A stretch of 64,000 bases of DNA from positions 2,170,001 to 2,234,000 of the forward strand of contig NZ_OZ243890.1 in the NCBI RefSeq assembly GCF_965213555.1, written 5' to 3'. The notes under the pieces are model-generated. The model was not told the DNA's origin, did no database searches, and saw only the letters and a list, made by a program, of their open reading frames with translations. Source of the DNA: Acuticoccus sp965213555. GTDB taxonomy: Bacteria; Pseudomonadota; Alphaproteobacteria; Rhizobiales; Amorphaceae. Of the stretch, positions 50,970-60,540 are shown one piece after another (position 1 is the stretch's first letter; every line of letters begins with the position of its first letter). The translations under genes and the position numbers were made by a program.

Positions 50970-51267
50970 GCATGCTCAAACACCACCTAGGCAACATTTC
51001 CGTGGACACAACGTTCGTGCCACGACCCTACTCTTTAGGACGGGCGATCCCCTCGCCCGGTGGGCAATAACTGACACGCACCGGCCCCTCGGGCAAGCGG
51101 CGATGGCGACGCTCGGCGCGACGCTTTCCGCAAAACGCCAAGCGTGCCGCGGTCTTTTGCACAAGCTCGGCTGAAAATGCTGTTCTGCCTTAACGGGTTC
51201 GCAGCACCTCGGAATTATGATTCTTCAAGCAAAATAATTTAAGCGTCTTTGCAGTTGACGTCCCCTC

Positions 51268-51312
51268 CAACGTGCCTGCGGGAGCCTCGATCGGGGGCGC
51301 AGGGGGGCGTTG
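51268..51312. repeat. Nested inverted repeat in the non-coding region
   Basis: CAACG (51268-51272) pairs with CGTTG (51308-51312), and inside it CCTGCG (51275-51280) pairs with CGCAGG (51298-51303). Together they could form one longer stem-loop in RNA or a cruciform in DNA. The 3-prime arm runs into the direct repeat at 51307. Confidence 0.35.
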
Positions 51313-51340
51313 GCGGCACCGCGGAGCGTTGGCCGCACCG
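51307..51340 (+). repeat. Two iteron-like 15-base direct repeats
   Basis: GCGTTGGCGGCACCG (51307-51321) and GCGTTGGCCGCACCG (51326-51340) differ at one base and repeat with a 19-base period. Spaced repeats of this kind occur in replication origins and operators, but two copies could also be chance in GC-rich DNA. Confidence 0.45.
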
Positions 51341-51539
51341 AGGGCGTCCCACCTTGAGTTGAAGCTAAATCGAGGGTTTCGCTTCGAATTTCGCTGACAG
51401 CGAGGCGGCCTTCAGAACCCGCGCTCGCCGTTGGATGAGCGTTGCGCACGCAAAACGCTGTCCCAAGGTTGCCGGCGCGGCCGAGCCCTTGCCGTCTATG
51501 TCCCGCCCGTCGGAGGCTGCAGCGCAGGGGAGACGTGCC

Positions 51540-51548
51540 TGTGGATAA
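51540..51548 (-). promoter_or_regulatory. Perfect DnaA box
   Basis: TGTGGATAA on the forward strand is the exact reverse complement of the consensus TTATCCACA. It lies about 220 bases from rpsT and 1.3 kb upstream of dnaA, and could serve origin unwinding or dnaA autoregulation. Confidence 0.55.
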
Positions 51549-51765
51549 CTAAAGCGCATGATGCAGCAGGGCGCACCGCTCGTGCGCCGTCTGATCCCGG
51601 CTGCACGACGGCGGCAACACAGAGCGCACCGGTGGCCGAGCATGGGCGCTCGAGGCCGACCGGCATCGTTCGAGTGGAGCCTGTTCGACGTTGATCGGTC
51701 GTCAGGCCGAGGCCGACGACCGGGCTGTCGACGCCGGTGAGGGCATCAACGTCCGTGCCCCCGTG

Positions 51766-52029
51766 TCAGCCGATGGCCTTCACGCGTCCCGCCAGGCGCG
51801 ACACCTTCCGCGCCGCGGCGTTCTTATGGATGATGCCCTTCTGCGCAGCGCGCATGATCTCCGGCTGCGCGTCGCGCAGGGCGGCGAGCGCGGCCGCCTG
51901 GTCACCGGAGGAGATCGCCTCCTCGACTTTGCGCACGTACGTGCGCATGCGCGAGCGGCGCGCGGTGTTGACTGCGGTCCGCTTCCCAAGCTTGCGGACC
52001 ATCTTCTGCGCGGACTTCGTGTTGGCCAT
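51766..52029 (-). CDS. rpsT: 30S ribosomal protein S20
   Basis: 87-residue, basic ribosomal protein S20 that binds 16S rRNA (MANTKSAQKMVRKLGKRTAVNTARRSRMRTYVRKVEEAIS and IHKNAAARKVSRLAGRVKAIG). Length is normal. In related bacteria rpsT is a near neighbour of dnaA, as here, with the long non-coding region and rhodanese gene between them. Confidence 0.97.
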   Translation of the reverse strand: MANTKSAQKMVRKLGKRTAVNTARRSRMRTYVRKVEEAISSGDQAAALAALRDAQPEIMRAAQKGIIHKNAAARKVSRLAGRVKAIG

Positions 52030-52085
52030 GGACCCTTCCGGTGACGCAGGCGCGCCCCCGCGCCGGAACGCGACGGCGTCGCCAT

Positions 52086-52107
52086 CGGCTTCAAGAGATC
52101 GAAGCCG
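52086..52107 (-). terminator. Hairpin between the enoyl-CoA hydratase gene and rpsT
   Basis: CGGCTTC (52086-52092) pairs exactly with GAAGCCG (52101-52107) around an eight-base loop, 53 bases after the hydratase stop on the reverse strand. There is no U tract. It could instead belong to the rpsT leader. Confidence 0.3.
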
Positions 52108-52159
52108 CGCCTACGCCGTCAAGCCGACCGCGTCAAGGCAATCGGGGTGGCTGGACGGC

Positions 52160-52933
<774 letters not shown>

Positions 52934-53047
52934 GCGTCCCTCCCCCGTTGGTGCGCCACCGGTAGGCAGGCGCGCCGACAGGCGCAACCTTTCGAGCCGG
53001 CGTGCGGGTTCGGGTACGACCGTCCGCGGGGCGCACGGGGAACAGCG

Positions 53048-54166
53048 ATGACGGACGGGGGAGCGGCGAGCGTCACGGCGCGCTACGAGGCGCGCGTCGC
53101 GCAGGGGGAGGTGGAGCGCGACGCGGCGCAGCTCGCCGTGGCGCGGGCGCTCGACGACGTGGTCGCCGAGCTCGCCGCTCGCCGCGGCGGGCTCACCGGC
53201 GTCCTGCGCCGCAGCCTCGGCCGCACCCGACCCGTGACGGGGCTCTACCTCTGGGGTGCGGTCGGTCGCGGCAAGACGATGCTGATGGACCTGTTCTACG
53301 AGGCGGTCCCGAACCAGCGGAAGCGCCGCGTCCACTTCAACGACTTCATGGCGGACGCCCACGCGCGCATCGCCGCCCTGCGCCGCGAGGACGAGGACGA
53401 CGCCGTGGCCAAGGCGGCCGAAGCCATCGCGCAGGAGACCCGGGTCCTGTGCTTCGACGAGTTCGCTGTCACCGACATCGCCGACGCGATGATCCTGTCG
53501 CGTCTGTTCAAGCCGATCTTCGAGCAGGGCGTCACGCTGGTCGCGACCTCCAACGTCGCCCCAGCCGAGCTTTACCGCGAGGGGCTCAACCGGGCCCTGT
53601 TCATGCCGTTCATCCGCCTCCTGCGCGACAACGTGGACGTCGTCGAGCTTGACGCGGCGGCGGACTACAGGCTCGACCGGCTGCAGGACTTCAGGGTGTG
53701 GTTCGCGCCGGGCGAGGCGGGCTTCGAGCGGCTGTGGGACAAGCTGCTCGCCGGGCGGCACGCCGGTCCGACGACCGTCCCGGTCGCGTCGCGCAAGCTC
53801 GCCGTCCCCCGCGCGGTGGGCGGGCTGGCGCGCTTCACCTTCGCCGAGCTCGTCGAGGCGCCGATGAGCGCGGCGGACTACCTCGCGCTCGCCAAGCGCT
53901 TCCACACGCTCCTCCTCGAGGGCGTGCCGGTGCTGGGTCCGGCGCGGCGCGAGACGCTGCGCCGCCTCATCAACCTCGTCGACGTGCTCTACGACCAGAA
54001 GGTCCGCCTCATCGTCACCGCCGAGGCGGAGCCGGACGACCTGTTCGATCCCGGGGAGGGTGGGGCGGCCGACGAGGCCTTTGCCTTCGCTCGGAGCGCC
54101 TCACGGCTGCACGAGATGCGCTCGTCCAGCTACCTCGCCGAGCTTGAGGCGACCCCTGCCACGTGA
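53048..54166 (+). CDS. zapE: Cell division protein ZapE (AFG1-family ATPase)
   Basis: 372-residue AFG1-like P-loop ATPase; in E. coli ZapE acts on FtsZ at the division ring, and in mitochondria the family works in protein quality control. Walker A is LWGAVGRGKTMLMDLFY near residue 70 and Walker B is VLCFDEFAVTDIADAMIL near 138. RFTFAELVEAPMSAADYLALAKRFHTLLLEGVPVL and the C-terminal FAFARSASRLHEMRSSSYL complete the family. It is the first gene of the forward block that continues through the TCA genes. Confidence 0.94.
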   Translation: MTDGGAASVTARYEARVAQGEVERDAAQLAVARALDDVVAELAARRGGLTGVLRRSLGRTRPVTGLYLWGAVGRGKTMLMDLFYEAVPNQRKRRVHFNDFMADAHARIAALRREDEDDAVAKAAEAIAQETRVLCFDEFAVTDIADAMILSRLFKPIFEQGVTLVATSNVAPAELYREGLNRALFMPFIRLLRDNVDVVELDAAADYRLDRLQDFRVWFAPGEAGFERLWDKLLAGRHAGPTTVPVASRKLAVPRAVGGLARFTFAELVEAPMSAADYLALAKRFHTLLLEGVPVLGPARRETLRRLINLVDVLYDQKVRLIVTAEAEPDDLFDPGEGGAADEAFAFARSASRLHEMRSSSYLAELEATPAT

Positions 54167-54231
54167 GCCGGCTTGAACGTAGGGAACGAACGCGTTAGCC
54201 CGGCGACAACATTATGCTGCAGGACGGACGG

Positions 54232-55194
54232 ATGGCACGCTCCAAGATCGCCCTCATCGGCTCGGGACAGATCGGCGGAACCCTCGCCCACCTTGCCGGG
54301 CTCAAGGAGCTCGGCGACGTCGTCCTGTTCGACATCGCCGAGGGGACGCCCCAGGGCAAGGCCCTCGACATCCTCCAGTCCTCGCCCGTGGACGGGTTCG
54401 ACGCGACGCTCACCGGCACCAACGACTACGCGGACATCGCCGGCGCCGACGTCGTCATCGTGACGGCCGGCGTGCCGCGCAAGCCCGGCATGAGCCGCGA
54501 CGACCTCATCGGCACGAACCTCAAGGTCATGAAGGCGGTGGGCGAGGGGATCAGCACCCACGCGGCGGACGCCTTCGTCATCTGCATCACCAACCCGCTC
54601 GATGCGATGGTGTGGGCGCTGCAGAAGTTCTCCGGCCTGCCCGAGCACAAGGTGGTGGGGATGGCCGGCGTCCTCGACTCGGCGCGCTTCCGCACCTTCC
54701 TCGCGCAGGAGTTCGACGTGTCGGTGGAGGACGTCACCGCCTTCGTGCTCGGCGGCCACGGCGACTCTATGGTGCCGCTCACGCGCTACTCGACGGTGGC
54801 CGGCATTCCGCTGCCCGACCTCGTGTCCATGGGCTGGACGACGCAGCAGCGGCTCGACGAGATCGTCCAGCGCACCCGCGACGGCGGTGCCGAGATCGTC
54901 GGACTGCTCAAGACCGGCTCGGCGTTCTACGCGCCCGCGGCCTCGGCGATCCAGATGGCCGAGGCGTTCCTGCGCGACAAGAAGCGCGTCCTGCCGGCTG
55001 CTGCGCACCTGTCCGGTCAGTTCGGCGTGGACGACCTCTACGTCGGCGTCCCGGTCGTCATCGGCGCTGGCGGGGTGGAGCGGATCGTCGAGATCGAGCT
55101 CCAGGGCGAGGAGCGTTCCATGTTCGAGAGCTCCGTGCAGGCGGTGCGCGGGCTGCTCGACGCGTGCAAGTCCATCGATGCGAGCCTCGCCTAG
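54232..55194 (+). CDS. mdh: Malate dehydrogenase, LDH-like
   Basis: 320-residue NAD-dependent enzyme that oxidises malate to oxaloacetate. The NAD fold starts KIALIGSGQIGGTLAHLAGLKELGDVVLFDIAEGTPQGKALDI, the substrate loop VTAGVPRKPGMSRDDLIGTN carries the two Arg of the malate-specific type, and the active-site GGHGDSMVPLTRYS has the catalytic His. The ATG follows AGGACGGACGG; an upstream ATG would add six residues. sucCD, sucA and sucB lie downstream, giving a clustered set of TCA genes. Confidence 0.97.
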   Translation: MARSKIALIGSGQIGGTLAHLAGLKELGDVVLFDIAEGTPQGKALDILQSSPVDGFDATLTGTNDYADIAGADVVIVTAGVPRKPGMSRDDLIGTNLKVMKAVGEGISTHAADAFVICITNPLDAMVWALQKFSGLPEHKVVGMAGVLDSARFRTFLAQEFDVSVEDVTAFVLGGHGDSMVPLTRYSTVAGIPLPDLVSMGWTTQQRLDEIVQRTRDGGAEIVGLLKTGSAFYAPAASAIQMAEAFLRDKKRVLPAAAHLSGQFGVDDLYVGVPVVIGAGGVERIVEIELQGEERSMFESSVQAVRGLLDACKSIDASLA

Positions 55195-55663
55195 GCGGCT
55201 CGCGCTCGCCGCCGTCCTCGCCATCGCCGTCGCCTCGTCCGATGGGTCCGTCGCGCTTGGCGCGGAGCCCGTGTGGTTCGTTCGCGACGACGCGGCCGGG
55301 CCGGGCGCACGCTGGGGCATCCCGCAGACCGATGCGGTGGGCCTCGAGGTGACGTGCCGCGGTGGCCGGGTCATCGTGCGCCCGGCGCTGTTCGCCATGG
55401 AGGAGCCCGCCCAGCCTCCTGACGTCCGCTTCACCGTCGACGGCGAGGACTTCGTGCGTGATGCGTCCCTCGCGTTCGTCGAGCGCGACGCCGCCTGGCA
55501 GGCCGCTGCGGAGGTCGAACCGGACGATCCGCTGGTCGACGCCATGCGGCGCGGCTCGCAGCTCACCTACGACTTCGCCCCGCCGCTGCGCGAGGGCGAC
55601 GCCTTCACCATCTCGCTGTCGGGCTCCGCCAAGGCCATCGACGCCGTCCTCAGCTCGTGCTGA
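55178..55663 (+). CDS. Hypothetical periplasmic protein
   Basis: 161-residue protein that I do not recognise. MRASPRRLALAAVLAIAVASSDGSVALGA is a good Sec signal peptide, leaving about 130 mature residues rich in beta-strand-like sequence (WGIPQTDAVGLEVTCRGGRVIVRPALF, VDGEDFVRDASLAF, GDAFTISLSGSAKAIDAVLSSC). Two cysteines could form a disulfide. It starts 17 bases inside mdh and ends 113 bases before sucC, so it probably shares the mdh transcript. Confidence 0.72.
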   Translation: MRASPRRLALAAVLAIAVASSDGSVALGAEPVWFVRDDAAGPGARWGIPQTDAVGLEVTCRGGRVIVRPALFAMEEPAQPPDVRFTVDGEDFVRDASLAFVERDAAWQAAAEVEPDDPLVDAMRRGSQLTYDFAPPLREGDAFTISLSGSAKAIDAVLSSC

Positions 55664-55776
55664 CCGTGGTGGGCCAGGTCCCGCGGAGGCGGACGCGCGC
55701 TCGGACGTGGACCGGGCCGACAGTTCTGCTAAGTCCACCCGCGACCGCCGACCGTGTCGACCGCGAGGAGCCACCC

Positions 55777-56970
<1,194 letters not shown>

Positions 56971-57004
56971 AGGACCGAAACAGGACGAAGAGGGGGAGCC
57001 GAAC

Positions 57005-57754
57005 ATGGTTAGGACAACGACGATCGCCATTATTCTCATGATGGCGAGCGGGGCCTCGCAGGCCGAGATCGTCGGCGAGGCGCACCGCTACAGCGTCGGC
57101 GGCACGGAGTTCGAGGGCTACGTGGCGCGCAACACCAACGCCGAGCCGCGCGGCACAGTCCTCATCGTGCACGACTGGGACGGGTTGACGGACTACGAGC
57201 GGCGTCGGGCCGACATGCTGGCGGCGGCCGGCTACACCGCCTTCGCCATCGACGTCTACGGGGCGGAGGACCGGCCCCAGTCGCCGGACGAGAACCGCGA
57301 GTTCGCAGGGCGGCTCTACGGCGACCGCGAGCTGTTCCGCGCGCGGCTGCTCGGCTCGCTGGAGGAGGCTTCGAACCTTGAGGGCGCCACCGACGACAAG
57401 GTGATGATGGGCTACTGCTTCGGTGGCGCCGGCGTGCTCGAGGCGGCCCGGGCCGGGGCGGATGCTGCCGGCTTCGTGAGCTTCCACGGCGGGCTCGGCA
57501 CGCCCGAGGGGCAGGACTACAGCGCGGCGAGCGGGCCGATCCTGCTCCTGCACGGGTCGGCCGACCCGGTGTCCGGCATGCCTGAGCTTGCTGTTGCCAT
57601 CGAGGCCATGCGCAACGACGGCGCCGAACACGACGCGCGCGTCTTCGGCGGCGCGCGCCACTCGTTCACCGTGTTCGGCTCCGGCGACTACGACCTCGAG
57701 GCCGACCGCGCGTCATGGGACGCGCTGACCGAGTTCCTCGACGCCCGCTTCTAA
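57005..57754 (+). CDS. Dienelactone hydrolase-family protein, exported
   Basis: 249-residue alpha/beta hydrolase with a signal peptide (MVRTTTIAIILMMASGASQA). The nucleophile is Cys138 in GYCFGGAGVL, as in true dienelactone hydrolases, with Asp in LLLHGSADPVSGMP and His in ARHSFTVFGS. The substrate is unknown; secreted members of the family occur widely in proteobacteria. It sits between sucC and sucD on the same strand, 34 bases after sucC, which is unusual. Confidence 0.9.
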   Translation: MVRTTTIAIILMMASGASQAEIVGEAHRYSVGGTEFEGYVARNTNAEPRGTVLIVHDWDGLTDYERRRADMLAAAGYTAFAIDVYGAEDRPQSPDENREFAGRLYGDRELFRARLLGSLEEASNLEGATDDKVMMGYCFGGAGVLEAARAGADAAGFVSFHGGLGTPEGQDYSAASGPILLLHGSADPVSGMPELAVAIEAMRNDGAEHDARVFGGARHSFTVFGSGDYDLEADRASWDALTEFLDARF

Positions 57755-57820
57755 CTGCGCACGCTGGCGCCCGGTCGTCGATGCCCTAGCTCATCGCCCC
57801 TCGCCACGGGAGGGACGATG

Positions 57821-58034
57821 ATGGCGTTTGCGGAGCGCGAGACGGTCAAGTGGAGCTGGGGCAAGGGCACCGCGACAGGGACGATCAAAGAAGCTCTACA
57901 CGCGCAAGACGACGCGGAAGATCAAGGGCGAACAGATCACCAGGAACGGATCGAAGGACTGCCCCGCCTACTACATCGAGCAGGACGACGGCGACGCCGT
58001 CCTCAAGCTGCACTCGGAGGTCGACAAGGCTTGA
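57821..58034 (+). pseudogene. DUF2945 (HVA1-family) gene with a one-base frameshift
   Basis: A short gene that reads as DUF2945 only when two frames are joined. The first frame gives AFAERETVKWSWGKGTATGTIK; the second continues KLYTRKTTRKIKGEQITRNG and SKDCPAYYIEQDDGDAVLKL to a stop at 58034. The shift is at the AAA run 57887-57889: with one A fewer the whole is one 70-residue frame of normal family size. GGGAGGG lies before two adjacent ATG codons at 57818 and 57821. It may be a true recent lesion or a sequencing error. The family's function is unknown. Confidence 0.75.
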
Positions 58035-58156
58035 CGATCGTGGTGCGCGCTCGCGTCCGCCGGCCGGGCGCCGCGGTTGAGGTCGCCGCGCGTTTGCTCT
58101 AGCCAACCTTCGACCGGCGTGTCCGCGCCTTCGCCATCCCCGAGCCGAGAGACCCC

Positions 58157-59065
58157 ATGTCCATCCTCGTCGACAAGAGCACGAAGGTCATCGTCCAGGG
58201 GCTGACCGGCCGCACCGGCACCTTCCACACCGAGCAGGCGCTCGCCTACCACGACACGCAGATGGTCGCCGGCGTCCATCCCAAGAAGGGCGGCGACACC
58301 TGGACCGGCGCCAGCGGCAGCGCCAAGCCGCTGCCGATCTTCGCCACGGTGGCCGAGGCGAAGGAGGCGACGGGCGCCACCGCCTCGGTGGTCTATGTGC
58401 CGCCCGCGGGAGCGGGCGCTGCGATCCTCGAGGCGATCGAGGCGGAGGTCCCGCTCATCATCTGCATCACCGAGGGCATCCCGGTGATGGACATGGTGAA
58501 GGTGAAGGCGGCGCTCGACCGGTCCTCCTCGCGGCTTCTCGGCCCCAACTGCCCGGGCGTCCTGACGCCGCTCGAGTGCAAGATCGGCATCATGCCCGGC
58601 TCGATCTTCCAGGATGGCTCGGTGGGGATCGTGTCGCGCTCCGGCACGCTGACCTACGAGGCGGTGTTCCAGACGACCGCGGAGGGGCTCGGCCAGACGA
58701 CGGCGGTCGGGATCGGCGGCGACCCGGTCAAGGGCACCGAGTTCATCGACATGCTGGAGATGTTCCTCGCCGACGACGAGACGACGTCGATCATCATGAT
58801 CGGTGAGATCGGTGGCTCGGCCGAGGAGGACGCCGCGCATTTCATCGCCGATGAAGCCAAGCGGGGGCGCAAGAAGCCCATGGTCGGCTTCATCGCTGGC
58901 CGCACCGCGCCGCCGGGCCGCACCATGGGCCACGCCGGTGCCGTCATCTCCGGCGGCAAGGGCGGCGCGGAGGACAAGATCGCCGCCATGGAGGCGGCCG
59001 GCATCCGCGTGTCGCCCTCGCCGGCGCAGCTCGGCAAGACCCTCGCCGAGGTTCTGCGGGGCTGA
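58157..59065 (+). CDS. sucD: Succinate--CoA ligase alpha subunit
   Basis: 302-residue alpha subunit that carries the phosphohistidine and binds CoA. VQGLTGRTGTFHTEQALAYHDTQMVAGVHPKKGG is the CoA-binding fold, and the phosphorylated His lies in GRTMGHAGAVISGGKGGAEDKIAAMEAAGI near residue 255. Length matches the family. It is separated from sucC by the dienelactone hydrolase gene and the broken DUF2945 gene. Confidence 0.98.
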   Translation: MSILVDKSTKVIVQGLTGRTGTFHTEQALAYHDTQMVAGVHPKKGGDTWTGASGSAKPLPIFATVAEAKEATGATASVVYVPPAGAGAAILEAIEAEVPLIICITEGIPVMDMVKVKAALDRSSSRLLGPNCPGVLTPLECKIGIMPGSIFQDGSVGIVSRSGTLTYEAVFQTTAEGLGQTTAVGIGGDPVKGTEFIDMLEMFLADDETTSIIMIGEIGGSAEEDAAHFIADEAKRGRKKPMVGFIAGRTAPPGRTMGHAGAVISGGKGGAEDKIAAMEAAGIRVSPSPAQLGKTLAEVLRG

Positions 59066-59206
59066 CCGCCGCCGCCGACGCCGGTCGGCCTCCTTCGGCC
59101 GAAAACACGCTGGCAGGAGACGCTGAACCTCGTCCCTGCCCGGGGCTTGCTCGGTGCGTCGGCACAGGCGGCGAAACCCGGACCATCGCCACGGCGTTGT
59201 CCGCGC

Positions 59207-59821
59207 ATGATGGACCGGCCTGAAACGACGGAAGGCGGTGACGCGCCGCGCTCGCTGAGCAGCATCCTCGACCGGGTCGAGGATGCGGACCGCGACGGCA
59301 AGGTGTCGATCAACGATGTGTTGGGCGCGTTCTCCGACACATCGACGGGGGTGCTCGTCACGTTGCTCGGCCTGCTCGCGGCGCTGCCGATCATCGGCGC
59401 CATCCCCGGCATCTCGATGACCGTTTCGGCGCTCATCCTCATCGCGGTGGGCCGTGCGGCCCTCGGACGGCATGGCGCGTTCCATGTGCCCGGGCGGCTC
59501 GGCCGCGTCGCCGTCGCCCAGGAGCGGTTCAAGAAGGGGGTGGAGCGCGGGCGATGGCTCACCGACAAGGTCGATGCCCTCGTGCGCCAGCGGCTCACCC
59601 TCCTCACCGATGGCGCGCTGGCCCGAGCCCTCATCCTCGTCTCGGTCTGCGTGCTGTCCGTGACGATGGTCCCACTCGCGTTCGTGCCCTGGGGGGTCAC
59701 CGCACCGGCCTTCGGCATCGTCGCCTTCGGGGTCGCGCTCATCGCAGGCGACGGCCTCTTCGCCGCCTTCGGCTACGGGATGATCGCGGCCACCGTCGGG
59801 ACCTTCCTTTGGGTCGTCTGA
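59207..59821 (+). CDS. exoD: ExoD-family exopolysaccharide synthesis protein
   Basis: 204-residue membrane protein of the ExoD family, linked in Sinorhizobium to exopolysaccharide production and alkali tolerance; its mechanism is unknown. Hydrophobic segments include VLVTLLGLLAALPIIGAIPGISMTVSALILIAVG and the C-terminal ALILVSVCVLSVTMVPLAFVPWGVTAPAFGIVAFGVALIAGDGLFAAFGYGMIAATVGTFLWVV. The N-terminus carries DADRDGKVSIND at residues 26-37, which fits the EF-hand loop pattern. A second ATG at 59210 is in frame. It lies between sucD and a DUF1810 gene. Confidence 0.85.
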   Translation: MMDRPETTEGGDAPRSLSSILDRVEDADRDGKVSINDVLGAFSDTSTGVLVTLLGLLAALPIIGAIPGISMTVSALILIAVGRAALGRHGAFHVPGRLGRVAVAQERFKKGVERGRWLTDKVDALVRQRLTLLTDGALARALILVSVCVLSVTMVPLAFVPWGVTAPAFGIVAFGVALIAGDGLFAAFGYGMIAATVGTFLWVV

Positions 59822-59933
59822 TCGGAGGCTGGCGCCTCGAAGGCTGGCGTCCCCCGTCCATGCTGTTGTCGCGTAGGTGGATGTACATCGCGCTCCGGAA
59901 CGGCGGACGAGGGGCGCCGGTTGAGCGTGCGAC

Positions 59934-60512
59934 ATGCACGGCGACAACCTGATGAGGGCCCGCACGGTGGCCGACCCGTATGACCTCGCACGCTTCGTCA
60001 CGGCGCAGGAGGGGGACTTCGAGCGCGCGTGTGCCGAGCTCGAGGCCGGCGCGAAGCGCACGCACTGGATGTGGTACGTCTTCCCGCAGCTGCAGGGGCT
60101 CGGCCGCAGCGCGATGGCCGAGCGCTACGCCATCGCGGACGTCGGCGAGGCTCGAGCCTACCTCAACCATCCCGTGTTGGGTCCCCGGCTGCGCACCGCC
60201 GTCGAGGCCGCCATGCGCTCGTCGGAGCGTGACCCAAGCCGCCTGTTCGGCAGCCCCGACGACTTGAAGTTCCGCTCCTCGCTGACGCTGTTCGCCGCGG
60301 CGGACCCTACCGAGACGGTGTTCGAGGACGCGCTGACGGCGTTCTACGGCGGCGAGGCTGACGGCGACACGCTGGAGCGGCTCGGGCTGCCGCGCAAACC
60401 ACCTCGCAGGTCGCGCCGGTTCAGTTCGCCGCGACGTGACGCCCGCGCTCACGGGTGCGGGGGGCAGGTCGCGCTGGACGGTTCAGTTCGCCGCGAGAAA
60501 GGCTTAGGTTAG
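59934..60512 (+). CDS. DUF1810-family protein with extended C-terminus
   Basis: 192-residue protein. The first 145 residues are a standard DUF1810 domain (DPYDLARFVTAQEGDFERACAELEAGAKRTHWMWYVFPQLQGLGRSAMAERYAI, then FGSPDDLKFRSSLTLFAAADP). Function is unknown. The last 45 residues are a basic, low-complexity tail beyond the usual end and are encoded by two imperfect copies of a 28-base repeat (60407-60434 and 60465-60496), suggesting read-through of a lost stop. It ends 28 bases before sucA. Confidence 0.88.
   Translation: MHGDNLMRARTVADPYDLARFVTAQEGDFERACAELEAGAKRTHWMWYVFPQLQGLGRSAMAERYAIADVGEARAYLNHPVLGPRLRTAVEAAMRSSERDPSRLFGSPDDLKFRSSLTLFAAADPTETVFEDALTAFYGGEADGDTLERLGLPRKPPRRSRRFSSPRRDARAHGCGGQVALDGSVRREKGLG
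60407..60496 (+). repeat. Imperfect 28-base direct repeat upstream of sucA
   Basis: Copy one (60407-60434) is CAGGTCGCGC followed directly by CGGTTCAGTTCGCCGCGA. Copy two (60465-60496) has the same two blocks separated by four extra bases, TGGA. The pair spans the end of the DUF1810 gene and lies 45-134 bases upstream of the sucA start, so a regulatory role is possible. Confidence 0.6.
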
Positions 60513-60540
60513 GGCGTAGAGTTCAACCGACGGATCCGCC

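Larger units (their letters stand above)
50787..51765. other. Long non-coding region with a DnaA box and repeats; candidate replication origin
   Basis: About 980 bases with no convincing gene, by far the longest gap in this compact window, between the dnaA-side rhodanese gene and rpsT. It holds one perfect DnaA box (TTATCCACA on the reverse strand, 51540-51548) and a weaker match TTTTGCACA at 51155-51163. A perfect palindrome lies at 50952-50969, an AT-rich patch at about 51213-51250, nested inverted repeats at 51268-51312 and two near-identical 15-base direct repeats at 51307-51340. A single perfect box is few for an origin, and many alphaproteobacteria have oriC elsewhere, near hemE, so the assignment is tentative. 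Confidence 0.35.

Noticed and set aside
50731..51694. Several open frames of 60-150 codons in the non-coding region
   Set aside because: None has a ribosome-binding site plus family-like or signal sequence, and they overlap one another in different frames.
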